A stretch of 20,664 bases of DNA from CAZMCC01 sp964564695 (GCA_964564695.1 CAZMCC010000072.1:1-20664); one strand, 5' to 3'. Positions 1 to 7,171 are shown, numbered from the stretch's first letter. The notes: generated by a model not told the origin, from the letters alone. Made by a program: numbers and translations.

Positions 1-2468
1 GTCTGGGGGACTGGGGCTTGGGCGGCGTCGCAGCGCCGGGGGCCTTTGGCGGTGGGGACGTTGAAGCTGAATCGGCCGGGCTTGTGGCCGCGGATCTTGG
101 ATTCCTTGGTCTGGGTGAAGATGCGCCGGATGTCGTCGAAGATGCCGGTGTAGGTGGCGGGGTTGGAGCGGGGCGTGCGCCCGATGGGGCTCTGGTCGAC
201 CTCGATCACGCGGTCGACCTTCGTGAGGCCGGTGATGCGGGCGTGGGCGCCGGGCTTGAGACGTGCGGCGTACGCGGCCTGCGCGCCGGGGATGCCGGGC
301 TGGGAGCCGATGTGCTTCTTGGCCGCGAGCAGCAGGATGTCGTTGACGAGCGTGCTTTTGCCGGAGCCCGAGACGCCGGTGACGCAGATGAGCGTGTTGA
401 GGGGGAACGCGGCGTCGATCGTCTTGAGGTTGTTGTGCTTGGCGCCCTTCACCACCACGGCGTTCTTCTCGCTCGCGGGGCGGCGACGCTTGGGGACTTC
501 GATCCGCATGCGCCCCGAGAGGTATTGGCCGGTGAGGGAGTGGGGAATTGCCTCGAGCTGGGCGACGGTGCCCTGGCCGACGACTTGCCCGCCGTGGACG
601 CCGGGGCCGGGGCCCATGTCCACCACGTGGTCGGCGGAGCGGATCATGTCCTCGTCGTGCTCGACGACGAGGACCGAGTTGCCGATGTCGGCGAGGTGGC
701 GGAGGGTGGCGATGAGCCTGGCGTTGTCGCGCTGGTGCAGGCCGATGGTGGGTTCGTCCAACACGTAGCAGGCGCCGACGAGCTTGGAGCCGACCTGGGT
801 GGCGAGGCGGATGCGCTGGGCCTCGCCGCCGGAGAGGGTGCCGGTCTTGCGGTCGAGAGAGAGGTATTCGAGGCCGACGGATTCGAGGAAGCCCAGGCGT
901 GCGAGGACTTCCTTAAGGATGGGCTCGGCGACGATGCGGTGCTCGCGCGAGAGCAGGAGGCCCTGGGCGAAGGCGCGGGCGTCGGAGATGGTGAGTCGCG
1001 CGAGCTGGGCGATGTTGAGCGGGTGATCGCCTTCACGCGGCGACGTGGACTCGCCGCCGATGACGAGGCGGCTGGCGGCCCGGGTTGGGTCGGGCGTGTG
1101 CGTGCTCTTGACGAGGACGTGAAGGGCTTCGAGTCGGAGACGGTCGCCCAGGCAGCTGGGGCACTCGCCCTCACGCATGAACTGGCCGAGCCATTCCTTC
1201 ATGAAGGAGGACTCGGTCTTTTCGTACCACTTGCTCAGGCCGGCGACGACGCCCTCGAACTTCTCGCCGTGCTTCTTCTCGTCTTCGGGGGTGGAGCCGA
1301 AGATGAGGATGCGCCGGGCTTTTTCGGAGAGCTCGCGGACGGGGATGTTGGCGTCGACGCCGAAGGCGGCGCAGAAGTGGCGGAGACGCTTGCGATAGAA
1401 CTTGCCCATCGGGGGCGGGACGCGCCAGGGGGCGACGGCCCCGCCGGCGATCGTCCGGTCCTGGTCGGGCATCAGGAGGTCTTCATCGAACTCCATGATG
1501 AGACCCAGGCCGTGGCACGTGGGGCAGGCGCCGTGGGGGGAGTTGAAGCTGAAGACGCGTGGGGAGAGCTCTTCGAGGGCGCACTCGGGGTGGTCGGGGC
1601 AGGAGAACTTCTCGGAGTAGATGCGATCGGTGAACCCCCCCCCGGCGCCGCTCGCGTCTTCGACGGAGACGATGACCGAACCGTCGGCGAGACGCAGAGC
1701 GGACTCGACGCTCTCGGCGATGCGCTGGCGGCTGTCGGCGCTCACGGCGACGCGGTCGACGACGATCGCGATGTCGTGGCGCTCGTAGCGCCCGAGCTTC
1801 AGCGGGTTCTCGCCGCCGACTTTGAGGGCGTCGCGGATCTCGACCATGGCGCCGTTGACGCGGAGACGGCCCCAGCCGGCTTTCTGGGAGGATTCGAGAA
1901 TGTCGGCGTGGTGGCCCTTTTTGCCGCGGACGACGGGGGCGAGGACCATGAGGCGGGCGCCCTCGGGGATGGTCATCACGGCGTCGACGATCTGGCTGGC
2001 GGCGGTGGCCTGGATGGGGCGGCCGCAGCGTTCGAGGATCTCGCCGTCTTTCTTGGTCTTGGTGGGGGCCCAGCAGACGGGCTGGCCGCAGCGGGCGTAG
2101 AGGAGGCGGAGGTAGTCGTAGATCTCGGTGCTGGTGGCGACGGTGGAGCGGGGGCTGGCGATGCCGGAGCGCTGCTCGATGGCGATGGTGGGCGGGAGGC
2201 CCTCGATGTCGTCGACGTCGGGCTTCTTGAGCTGGTCAAGGAACTGGCGGGCGTACGCGGAGAGGGACTCCATGTACTTGCGCTGGCCCTCGGCGAAGAT
2301 GGTGTCGAAGGCGAGGGAACTCTTGCCCGAGCCGGAGAGGCCGGTGATGACCACGAGCTGGTCGCGGGGGATGTCGGCGTTGATGTTCTTGAGGTTGTGC
2401 TCGCGGGCGCCGCGGACGCGGATGCACTTTGAGGCATCGTGCTGTGGGCGCGAGAAGTTGCCGTTCAC
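1..2468 (-). CDS. uvrA: UvrA, excinuclease ABC subunit A (C-terminal part outside window)
   Basis: UvrA is the DNA-damage sensor ATPase of nucleotide excision repair and loads UvrB at lesions. The minus-strand frame is open from the window edge to about 2468. Counting from a GTG at 2468, the conserved start RVRGAREHNLKNI lies at about 17-29, the first Walker A GLSGSGKSS at 43-51, the ABC signature LSGGEAQ at 545-551, Walker B LDEPT at 570-574 and the second Walker A GVSGSGKST at 698-706. The CPxC zinc motif after FSFNSPHGA is present. About 822 codons are visible; the second signature and Walker B must lie beyond base 1. The start is uncertain: there is no in-frame ATG near the conserved block, GTG 2468 has no clear ribosome site, and the frame stays open upstream. 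Near the edge (C813) the second zinc finger does not continue as expected. Family assignment is secure. Confidence 0.95.
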   Translation of the reverse strand, partial: MNGNFSRPQHDASKCIRVRGAREHNLKNINADIPRDQLVVITGLSGSGKSSLAFDTIFAEGQRKYMESLSAYARQFLDQLKKPDVDDIEGLPPTIAIEQRSGIASPRSTVATSTEIYDYLRLLYARCGQPVCWAPTKTKKDGEILERCGRPIQATAASQIVDAVMTIPEGARLMVLAPVVRGKKGHHADILESSQKAGWGRLRVNGAMVEIRDALKVGGENPLKLGRYERHDIAIVVDRVAVSADSRQRIAESVESALRLADGSVIVSVEDASGAGGGFTDRIYSEKFSCPDHPECALEELSPRVFSFNSPHGACPTCHGLGLIMEFDEDLLMPDQDRTIAGGAVAPWRVPPPMGKFYRKRLRHFCAAFGVDANIPVRELSEKARRILIFGSTPEDEKKHGEKFEGVVAGLSKWYEKTESSFMKEWLGQFMREGECPSCLGDRLRLEALHVLVKSTHTPDPTRAASRLVIGGESTSPREGDHPLNIAQLARLTISDARAFAQGLLLSREHRIVAEPILKEVLARLGFLESVGLEYLSLDRKTGTLSGGEAQRIRLATQVGSKLVGACYVLDEPTIGLHQRDNARLIATLRHLADIGNSVLVVEHDEDMIRSADHVVDMGPGPGVHGGQVVGQGTVAQLEAIPHSLTGQYLSGRMRIEVPKRRRPASEKNAVVVKGAKHNNLKTIDAAFPLNTLICVTGVSGSGKSTLVNDILLLAAKKHIGSQPGIPGAQAAYAARLKPGAHARITGLTKVDRVIEVDQSPIGRTPRSNPATYTGIFDDIRRIFTQTKESKIRGHKPGRFSFNVPTAKGPRRCDAAQAPVPQ

Positions 2469-2713
2469 GCCCGGGGCGGACGTGGTTGCGGGGACCTCGA
2501 CGGGCAAGGTTCGGGACGGAGTCACGGTTGTGGGGGTGCTCAAAGGAAGGAACTCTACGACGGACGCCGGGGGCAGGTTCGGGGAAGGTTCGTCGCGGAA
2601 CACTAGGGCGAATCGGACGGGTTTTCGGGCGCGATTTCGGGGAGATTGGCGCGGAACGCCGCAGGGTCGGAACCTTTGGGCCGCCGCGGGCGTGAGAACG
2701 CCGGTCGTTCGTC

Positions 2714-2719
2714 TATTAT
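2714..2719 (+). promoter_or_regulatory. Candidate -10 box (TATTAT) for ilvE-kdsA
   Basis: TATTAT stands out as AT-rich within GC-rich DNA and lies 58 nt before the ilvE start, giving a leader of roughly 50 nt. I see no convincing -35 at 16-18 nt upstream. Inference only. Confidence 0.35.
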
Positions 2720-2766
2720 GGTCCGGCGCCGGTCGGCACCCCGCTGTTGGAGGGCCGTGGCGCAGT

Positions 2767-2772
2767 AGGAGG
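2767..2772 (+). promoter_or_regulatory. Strong Shine-Dalgarno (AGGAGG) fixing the ilvE start
   Basis: AGGAGG lies 5 nt before ATG 2778. It favours this start over the later in-frame ATG at 2880, which would remove a low-complexity extension. It is the best Shine-Dalgarno in the window. Confidence 0.8.
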
Positions 2773-2777
2773 TCGGT

Positions 2778-3803
2778 ATGAGCACCATCGCCGGCAAGAC
2801 GTCCAAGCCCGCCACCCCCCCACCAACCCCCTCTCCGAACGGACACGGCGCCCAGCAGCAGCAGTCGTCGTCCGACGCCATGGCGCGCCTGGCCAACAAC
2901 CCCGCCGGCAAGGGTGACAAACCGATCATCTTCGTGAACGGGCGCTACGTGCCCAAGTCCGAAGCGACCGTGAGCGTGTACGACCACGGGCTGCTGTACG
3001 GGGACGGGATTTTCGAGGGCATCCGCGTGTACCGCGGCAAGATCTTCATGTGCGGCCAGCACATGGAGCGGCTGTGGTCGTCGGCGAAGGGGATCCTCAT
3101 GGAGATCCCGATCAGCCGCGACGAGATGGTTGAGATCATGCGCGAGACGATCCGGCTCAACGGCTTGGTCGACGCGTACATCCGGTTGGTCGTCACCCGC
3201 GGGGCGGGGACGCTGGGCCTGGACCCGCGCAAGTGCCCGCTGCCGGGGATCATCTGCATCGCGGACCAGATCGCGCTCTATCCGCCCGAGCTGTACACGA
3301 GCGGGATGAACGTGGTCGTTGCGAAGCGGCCGCGGATTCCCGTGGAGGCGCTCGACCCGCGCATCAAGAGCCTGAACTACCTGAACAACATCCTCGCCAA
3401 GTGCGAGGCGATCGACGCGGGTTGCCTCGAGGCGATCATGCTGAACACGGACGGCTACGTCTGTGAGTGCACGGGTGACAACATCTTCGCGATCAAGGGC
3501 GGCAAGGTGTTCACGCCGCCGAGCTCGGCCGGCGCCCTTGAGGGCATCACCCGCCGGTTCGTGATTGAGCGGCTGTGCCCGGACACGAAGACCGTGTGCG
3601 AAGAGAAGATGATGCGGATCGAGGAGTTCCTCACCGCCGACGAGGTGTTCCTGACGGGTTCCGCGGCCGAGATCATCTCGGTGACGGGGATCGAGAAGGA
3701 CGGGAAGGTGCACACGGTTTCGAAGGGCGAGGGCCCGGTGACGAAGAAGCTGCGTGAGCGGTTCCGGGCGATTGTCACGAGCGACCACGTTCCCGAGGAC
3801 TAA
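2778..3803 (+). CDS. ilvE: Branched-chain amino acid aminotransferase (class IV PLP)
   Basis: This 341-residue protein is a fold-type IV PLP enzyme that interconverts Leu, Ile and Val with their 2-oxo acids using 2-oxoglutarate/glutamate. Visible family features are the N-terminal strand IIFVNGRYVPKSEATVSVYD, DHGLLYGDGIFEGIRVY at about 69-85, the PLP-binding lysine K197 in RIKSLNYLNN, and E230 in the CECTGDNIF segment. The first 48 or so residues are a Pro/Ser/Gln-rich low-complexity stretch with four consecutive glutamines, absent from typical IlvE; the AGGAGG site argues it is translated. kdsA follows after 7 nt, so the two are probably co-transcribed. A D-amino-acid transaminase or aminodeoxychorismate lyase is the alternative for this fold, but length and motifs fit IlvE best. 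Confidence 0.93.
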   Translation: MSTIAGKTSKPATPPPTPSPNGHGAQQQQSSSDAMARLANNPAGKGDKPIIFVNGRYVPKSEATVSVYDHGLLYGDGIFEGIRVYRGKIFMCGQHMERLWSSAKGILMEIPISRDEMVEIMRETIRLNGLVDAYIRLVVTRGAGTLGLDPRKCPLPGIICIADQIALYPPELYTSGMNVVVAKRPRIPVEALDPRIKSLNYLNNILAKCEAIDAGCLEAIMLNTDGYVCECTGDNIFAIKGGKVFTPPSSAGALEGITRRFVIERLCPDTKTVCEEKMMRIEEFLTADEVFLTGSAAEIISVTGIEKDGKVHTVSKGEGPVTKKLRERFRAIVTSDHVPED

Positions 3804-3810
3804 AGCGAAC

Positions 3811-4665
3811 GTGAGCGCGACGCGCAATTCAAGAATCTGCACAGCCGGGGCCGTTCGCATCGGCCCCGGCTGTTCTTTGGCCGTGATCGGGGGCCCGTGC
3901 GTGCTGGAGTCGGTGGAGCTGGGGCTGACGGTCGGGCGTGAGCTGAAGCGGGTGTGCGCGGAGCACGGGCTGACGTACATCTTCAAGGCGAGCTTCGACA
4001 AGGCGAACCGGACGAGCATCGACTCGCCGCGGGGCCCGGGGCTGGAGCGCGGGCTGGAGTGGCTCGCGCACGTGGGACGCCAGCTCGGGGTGCCGGTGAC
4101 GACGGATATCCACGAGGCGTCGCAGGCGGAGGCGGCGGCGCGGGTGGTGGATCTGGTGCAGATTCCGGCGTTCCTGTGCCGTCAGACGGACCTGCTGGTG
4201 GCCGCGGGGCGGGCGGCGGCGAATCACGGGCGGGCCGTGAACGTGAAGAAGGGCCAGTTCGTGTCGCCGGCGGAGATGGCGCACCCGGTGAAGAAGCTCA
4301 AGCAGGCGGGGTGCGAGAACGTGATGCTCACGGAGCGGGGGACGTTCTTCGGGTATGGGCGGCTGGTGAATGACTTCCTGGGGCTGGCGGAGATGATGAC
4401 GCTCGATGTGCCGGGCGGCGCGCCGCCGGTGTGCTTCGACGTGACGCACTCGACGCAGCGCCCGGGGGGCGAGGTGACGGCGGGGTCGTCGAAGTTTGCG
4501 CCGATGCTCGCGAAGGCAGCGACGGCGGCGGGGGTGCACGCGATCTTCATGGAGTGCCACCCGGAGCCGGCGAAGTCGCTCTCGGACGCGGCGACGCAAC
4601 TGCCGCTCGCGAACGTGGGGACGGTGCTGGCGGAGGTTGGGCGGGTGCGGCGGGCGGTGGGGTGA
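3811..4665 (+). CDS. kdsA: 3-deoxy-8-phosphooctulonate synthase, metal-dependent class II type
   Basis: KdsA condenses phosphoenolpyruvate with D-arabinose 5-phosphate to Kdo-8-phosphate, the first dedicated step to the Kdo of LPS. From GTG 3811 the protein has 284 residues. Conserved blocks are GGPCVLES, FKASFDKANRTS, TDIHEA, QIPAFLCRQTDLL, NVKKGQF, ERGTFFGYGRLV and FDVTHSTQ. C30 (GGPC), H213 (VTHST), E248 (MEC) and D259 (LSDAATQ) match the four metal ligands of the class II enzyme; class I enzymes such as that of E. coli have Asn in place of this Cys. GTG 3811, 7 nt after the ilvE stop, is preferred over an upstream GTG at 3754 inside ilvE because nothing upstream resembles the family. It implies a Kdo-containing envelope. 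Confidence 0.93.
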   Translation: MSATRNSRICTAGAVRIGPGCSLAVIGGPCVLESVELGLTVGRELKRVCAEHGLTYIFKASFDKANRTSIDSPRGPGLERGLEWLAHVGRQLGVPVTTDIHEASQAEAAARVVDLVQIPAFLCRQTDLLVAAGRAAANHGRAVNVKKGQFVSPAEMAHPVKKLKQAGCENVMLTERGTFFGYGRLVNDFLGLAEMMTLDVPGGAPPVCFDVTHSTQRPGGEVTAGSSKFAPMLAKAATAAGVHAIFMECHPEPAKSLSDAATQLPLANVGTVLAEVGRVRRAVG

Positions 4666-4683
4666 GCGGGGTGGGGGGGCGGC

Positions 4684-4812
4684 TGAACGAGCCGTGAGCG
4701 CGAGCTCACGGGTGTGCACAGATGCGTGGAGTTGTCGGCGAACCGGGCGTGATCGTGCCCGGAGCGGTTCACCGTGAGCTTGCGCTCACGGCTCGTACAG
4801 GCGGCTCGTTCA
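4684..4812. repeat. Family B hairpin element, copy 1
   Basis: It lies between the convergent stops of kdsA (4665) and ybaB (4819). The left arm, 4684-4711, starts TGAACGAG and folds as CCGTGAGC-GCGA-GCTCACGG. The right arm, 4772-4796, folds as CCGTGAGC-TTGC-GCTCACGG and ends in CTCGT. About 13 extra bases that partly repeat CGGCTCGT follow before the terminal TTCA. A third small hairpin, CCGGGC/GCCCGG, lies at 4743-4762. The second copy at 11988-12103 has the same orientation and a similar centre. It could act as a two-way terminator. Confidence 0.85.
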
Positions 4813-4818
4813 AGGCGA

Positions 4819-5190
4819 TCAGCTTGTCAGCGACATCAGCTTGTCGAGACCCGGGACCTCGTCGAGGCCGAGGGCCTTGGCTTCGTGCTGGAGTTCTTCT
4901 TTGACGAGGGCCTGGGCGCGGTCGATGGCGGCGTTGGTGGCGGCGGCGATGATGGCGCCGGCGGCGGCGGGGTCGGCGCCCAGGGAGTGCTGGGCGAAGA
5001 CGGGGTCGATGCGGACGTCGGTGACTTTCATTTTGCCGTTGACGGTGACGCGGACGGCGCCGCCCGCGGCCTGGCCGTCGACACGGAGGGATTCGAGGCG
5101 CGACTGAATGCGCGCGCCGGCGGCGGCGAGGGCTTCCTTGTTGCGCATGAGGCCGGCGAGGGCGCCGGCGGCTTTGAGGGAGTCAAACAT
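4819..5190 (-). CDS. ybaB: YbaB/EbfC family nucleoid-associated protein
   Basis: This small protein of 123 residues has the YbaB/EbfC layout: an N-terminal MFDSLKAAGALAGLMRN helix, a helical stretch to about residue 37, then the VRVTVNGKMKVTDVRIDP strand pair and a C-terminal helix with the family-typical series of Ala and Asn (AAATNAAIDRAQ). YbaB dimers bind DNA, and the gene commonly sits just after dnaX and before recR. Here it follows dnaX on the same strand with a hairpin element between them; recR is absent downstream, where kdsA converges. ATG 5190 is chosen because the frame upstream runs through the repeat element. GGAG lies about 10 nt upstream of the ATG. Confidence 0.88.
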   Translation of the reverse strand: MFDSLKAAGALAGLMRNKEALAAAGARIQSRLESLRVDGQAAGGAVRVTVNGKMKVTDVRIDPVFAQHSLGADPAAAGAIIAAATNAAIDRAQALVKEELQHEAKALGLDEVPGLDKLMSLTS

Positions 5191-5233
5191 CGGGAGGGGC
5201 TCCGGGCAAGCGGCCGCAGGAGTGTAGAGGGGT

Positions 5234-5315
5234 TGATCCGAGCCTCCCGCGCGAGCGGGAGGCCTTGCGTGAACGAACGTCCAACACCTCCCGCTCGCGC
5301 GGGAGGCTCGGATCA
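5234..5315. repeat. Family A hairpin element, copy 1
   Basis: A perfect 29-bp inverted repeat (5234-5262 and 5287-5315) flanks a 24-nt spacer. Each arm has the outer head TGATCCGAG (or its complement) and an inner hairpin CCTCCCGC-GCGA-GCGGGAGG with an 8-bp stem and a GCGA loop. It lies between dnaX and ybaB, its right end 2 nt from the TGA of the dnaX -1 frame. Copy 2 is at 16203-16283. The spacers of the two copies match when one is reversed (shared TGTTGGACGT), so the copies lie in opposite orientation. Confidence 0.92.
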
Positions 5316-5317
5316 GC

Positions 5318-6897
5318 TCATTCTTTCTTCCGCACGTCCACGATCTTGGCGTTGAAGATTTCCATGGCGAGCTGGACGAGGGGTTGCTCGGGGGCCGTGG
5401 GTGCAGGGGGGGCGGGGGCGGCGGGTTCGACGGGCGCCGCGGGCTGTTCGGTTGTCGGCGCGGCGGTCGCGGCGCCGGGGTCGCGCTGGGCGCGGAGTTC
5501 GGAGATCGGGATGCGGGGCGGGGCCTTGGCGGGGTCGAGCTTGACGGGGCCGAGAGGGATGAACGGGCCGGCGGGTTTCGCGGTGGGGACAGGGACCGGG
5601 GCCGGCGCGGGACGCGGCGGCGCGGCGGGGGCCGAGGTCGGCATCGGGATCGGGACGGGCGGCGCTGCGGCACGGCCCGTTTGGACGGGCGGCGCGGGCG
5701 GCGTCGCCTCTAGGCTTTTTTTGCGGTGGTTCCCGAGGGACGGGTTGTGACTACCGCGCCGGAACCGTTGCCATTCCCGTGGCCGCCGCCGCCCCCACCG
5801 GTCACGAGTGCCGTCACGTCGGCGAGCTTCTCGGTCATCGCGAGGCGGACGATCACGGCGTCGAGAACCGCTCTGGGGCTGGGGCTCGATCGCGCGGCGC
5901 GGCCGGCGGAGTCGCACAGCGCGATCATGTGGACAAGGCCCGCGGGATCGAACCTGGCGGACTGCGTCACGGCTTCTGCGCGAGACGAATCGGTGAGGTC
6001 GACGAGCGGGGTCTTGGGGCCGCAGGACGAGAGGACCATGAGGTCGCGGAAGCGTTCGGCGAGCGTGGAGAGGATCTGCTCGACGCCGTTGCCCCGCGCG
6101 AGGAGCTCGTCGGCTTTCTCGAGGGCGGCGGCGTGGTTGGCGTCGGCGAGGGCGTCGACGAGGGTGAGGACCAGGCCGCGTTCGGGGAGGCCGAAGAGGT
6201 CTTCGAGCAGCTTGACGGTGAGCTTCTTCTCGCCGCCGGCGAGAAGGCGGTCGAGGAGGCTGAGGGCGTCGCGCATCGAGCCTTCGCCCAGGCGGGCGAC
6301 CATGTGGACGAGCTCGGCGTCGGCGGAGAACCCCTCGGACTTGATGACCTCGGCGAGGTGGTCGGCGATGCGGGCGGTGGGGATGTTCTTGAAGTCGAAG
6401 CGCTGGCAGCGCGACTGGATGGTGGCCGGGACTTTGTGCGCGTCGGTGGTGCAGAGGATGAACACCACGTGCTCGGGGGGCTCCTCCATGGTCTTGAGGA
6501 GGGCGTTGAAGGCCTCACGCGTGAGCATGTGGACTTCGTCGATGATGTAGATCTTCTTGCGGCCGCGAAGCGGGCGGTAGACGCAGTTGGCGATGAGCTC
6601 GCGGGCCTCGTCGACGCCGCGGTTGCTCGCGGCGTCGATCTCGATGACGTCGGTGTCGCGCCCCTGCATGATGGCGTCGGCGACTTCCCTGGGCTTGTCG
6701 TCGGGGGCGTTGAGGGCTTTGGCGAAGATGCGGGCGGCGGAGGTCTTGCCGACGCCGCGGGTGCCGGTGAAGAGATAGGCGTGGGCGACGCGATCGGCGG
6801 CGATGGCGTTGCGGAGGGTCTTGGCGATGGACTCCTGTCCGACGAGGGCGTCGAAGGACTGGGAGCGGTAGCGGCGGGCGAGGACGGCGTAGCTCAT
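5318..6897 (-). CDS. dnaX: DNA polymerase III gamma/tau subunit, with -1 frameshift at an A7 site
   Basis: DnaX is the clamp-loader ATPase. From ATG 6897, Walker A GTRGVGKT is at 45-52, DEVH at 120-123 and the SRC arginine finger at 162-164. The zero frame ends at TAG 5710-5712 after 395 residues, directly behind GCA-AAA-AAA-GCC. Slipping -1 on this heptamer adds 132 residues: a long Pro/Ala-rich linker, then QPLVQLAMEIFNAKIVDVR, which resembles DnaX C-termini, ending at 5318. The coordinates here cover the 526-residue long form; the short form is 5710-6897. The usual four-Cys zinc module between Walker A and the DVIEIDAASNRG block is missing, replaced by a short stretch near 62-80 without Cys. 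No Shine-Dalgarno precedes the ATG. A sequencing indel in the A tract is the main alternative to programmed frameshifting. Confidence 0.9.
5716..5722 (-). promoter_or_regulatory. Candidate -1 frameshift slippery heptamer A AAA AAA in dnaX
   Basis: In the zero frame the tract reads gcA AAA AAA Gcc TAG, exactly the X-XXY-YYZ register needed for -1 slippage, with a stop one codon later. A perfect 6-bp hairpin (GCCCGT-CCAA-ACGGGC, 5675-5690) lies 25 nt downstream, farther than the usual 5-9 nt; the GC-rich sequence between could fold differently. I see no upstream Shine-Dalgarno stimulator. Transcriptional slippage on A7 is equally possible. Confidence 0.7.
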
Positions 6898-6902
6898 GGG
6901 AT

Positions 6903-6928
6903 GGGCACTGGGCACTGGGCACTGGGCA
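6903..6928. repeat. Heptamer tandem repeat in the dnaX leader
   Basis: GGGCACT is repeated three times exactly and followed by a partial fourth (GGGCA), ending 5 nt upstream of the dnaX start. It occupies the place where a ribosome site would be and contains none. Confidence 0.8.
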
Positions 6929-6991
6929 TCAGTGCTTGGCCGACGACATCCCACCTGATGTGCCGGGGCGTTGGTGCCTTGTGCGTTGTTC

Positions 6992-7126
6992 GCTACCGCC
7001 GGCGGTAAAAGGCCAGGACACCGGCGGCACCGGGCAATGCCCGCTTATGGCTGCTGCGGTCAAGCCCTGACCAGGTTCACGGTACCACCCGTGCACCGGG
7101 CCCGGCCCTTTACCGGCGGCGGTAGC
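6992..7126 (-). ncRNA. ffs: Signal recognition particle RNA (4.5S/small bacterial type)
   Basis: SRP RNA is the scaffold that binds Ffh and promotes its docking with FtsY. The minus strand carries the helix-8 core: GUGAACCUGGUCAGG, an apical 10-mer GCUUGACCGC, then AGCAGCC followed by AUAAGC. The ends pair over 23 positions (7104-7126 with 6992-7014), with one mismatch and one G-U, closing a long rod. The total of about 135 nt is longer than the 114 nt of E. coli 4.5S, mostly through this terminal helix. The apical loop is not GGAA. Position directly upstream of dnaX and ybaB matches the scr-dnaX-ybaB order known from Bacillus and others. Mature ends are inferred from pairing and from a -10 box just upstream; processing could shorten them. 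Confidence 0.93.
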
Positions 7127-7131
7127 CGGCC

Positions 7132-7137
7132 AGTGTA
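7132..7137 (-). promoter_or_regulatory. Candidate -10 box (TACACT) for the SRP RNA
   Basis: TACACT on the minus strand would place the transcription start at about 7124-7126, at the 5' end of the long terminal helix of the SRP RNA. No clear -35 is seen. Confidence 0.5.
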
Positions 7138-7171
7138 CGCCGGCTGATCGGGGCGATCGGGAGTCGGTCGC

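Larger units (their letters stand above)
2469..2777. promoter_or_regulatory. Divergent gap between uvrA and ilvE
   Basis: About 309 bases separate the chosen uvrA start from ilvE. The uvrA-side frame stays open for at least 40 further codons upstream, so part of this gap could encode a longer uvrA N-terminus, although that stretch has no recognisable domain. The right part holds a -10-like hexamer and a strong ribosome site for ilvE. I see no RNA gene, no repeat and no LexA-type box; a search with planctomycete LexA models was not possible. Confidence 0.5.

Noticed and set aside
18..2432. Long plus-strand open frame opposite uvrA
   Set aside because: Its translation is a low-information Gly/Ala/Asp/Glu/Val mix with no family motif, the usual antisense shadow of a GC-rich gene. 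UvrA motifs are on the other strand.
3754..3810. Longer kdsA start at GTG 3754 inside ilvE
   Set aside because: The added 19 residues do not resemble KdsA and overlap the conserved ilvE end; GTG 3811 is closer to family length.
4684..5315. CRISPR-like array from the clustered inverted repeats
   Set aside because: The repeats are palindromic pairs of two unrelated stems with no regular direct repeats or spacers, and no cas genes are present.
5318..5917. A separate proline-rich gene downstream of dnaX
   Set aside because: It overlaps dnaX, has no start of its own at the right place, and reads better as the -1 frame tail of dnaX.
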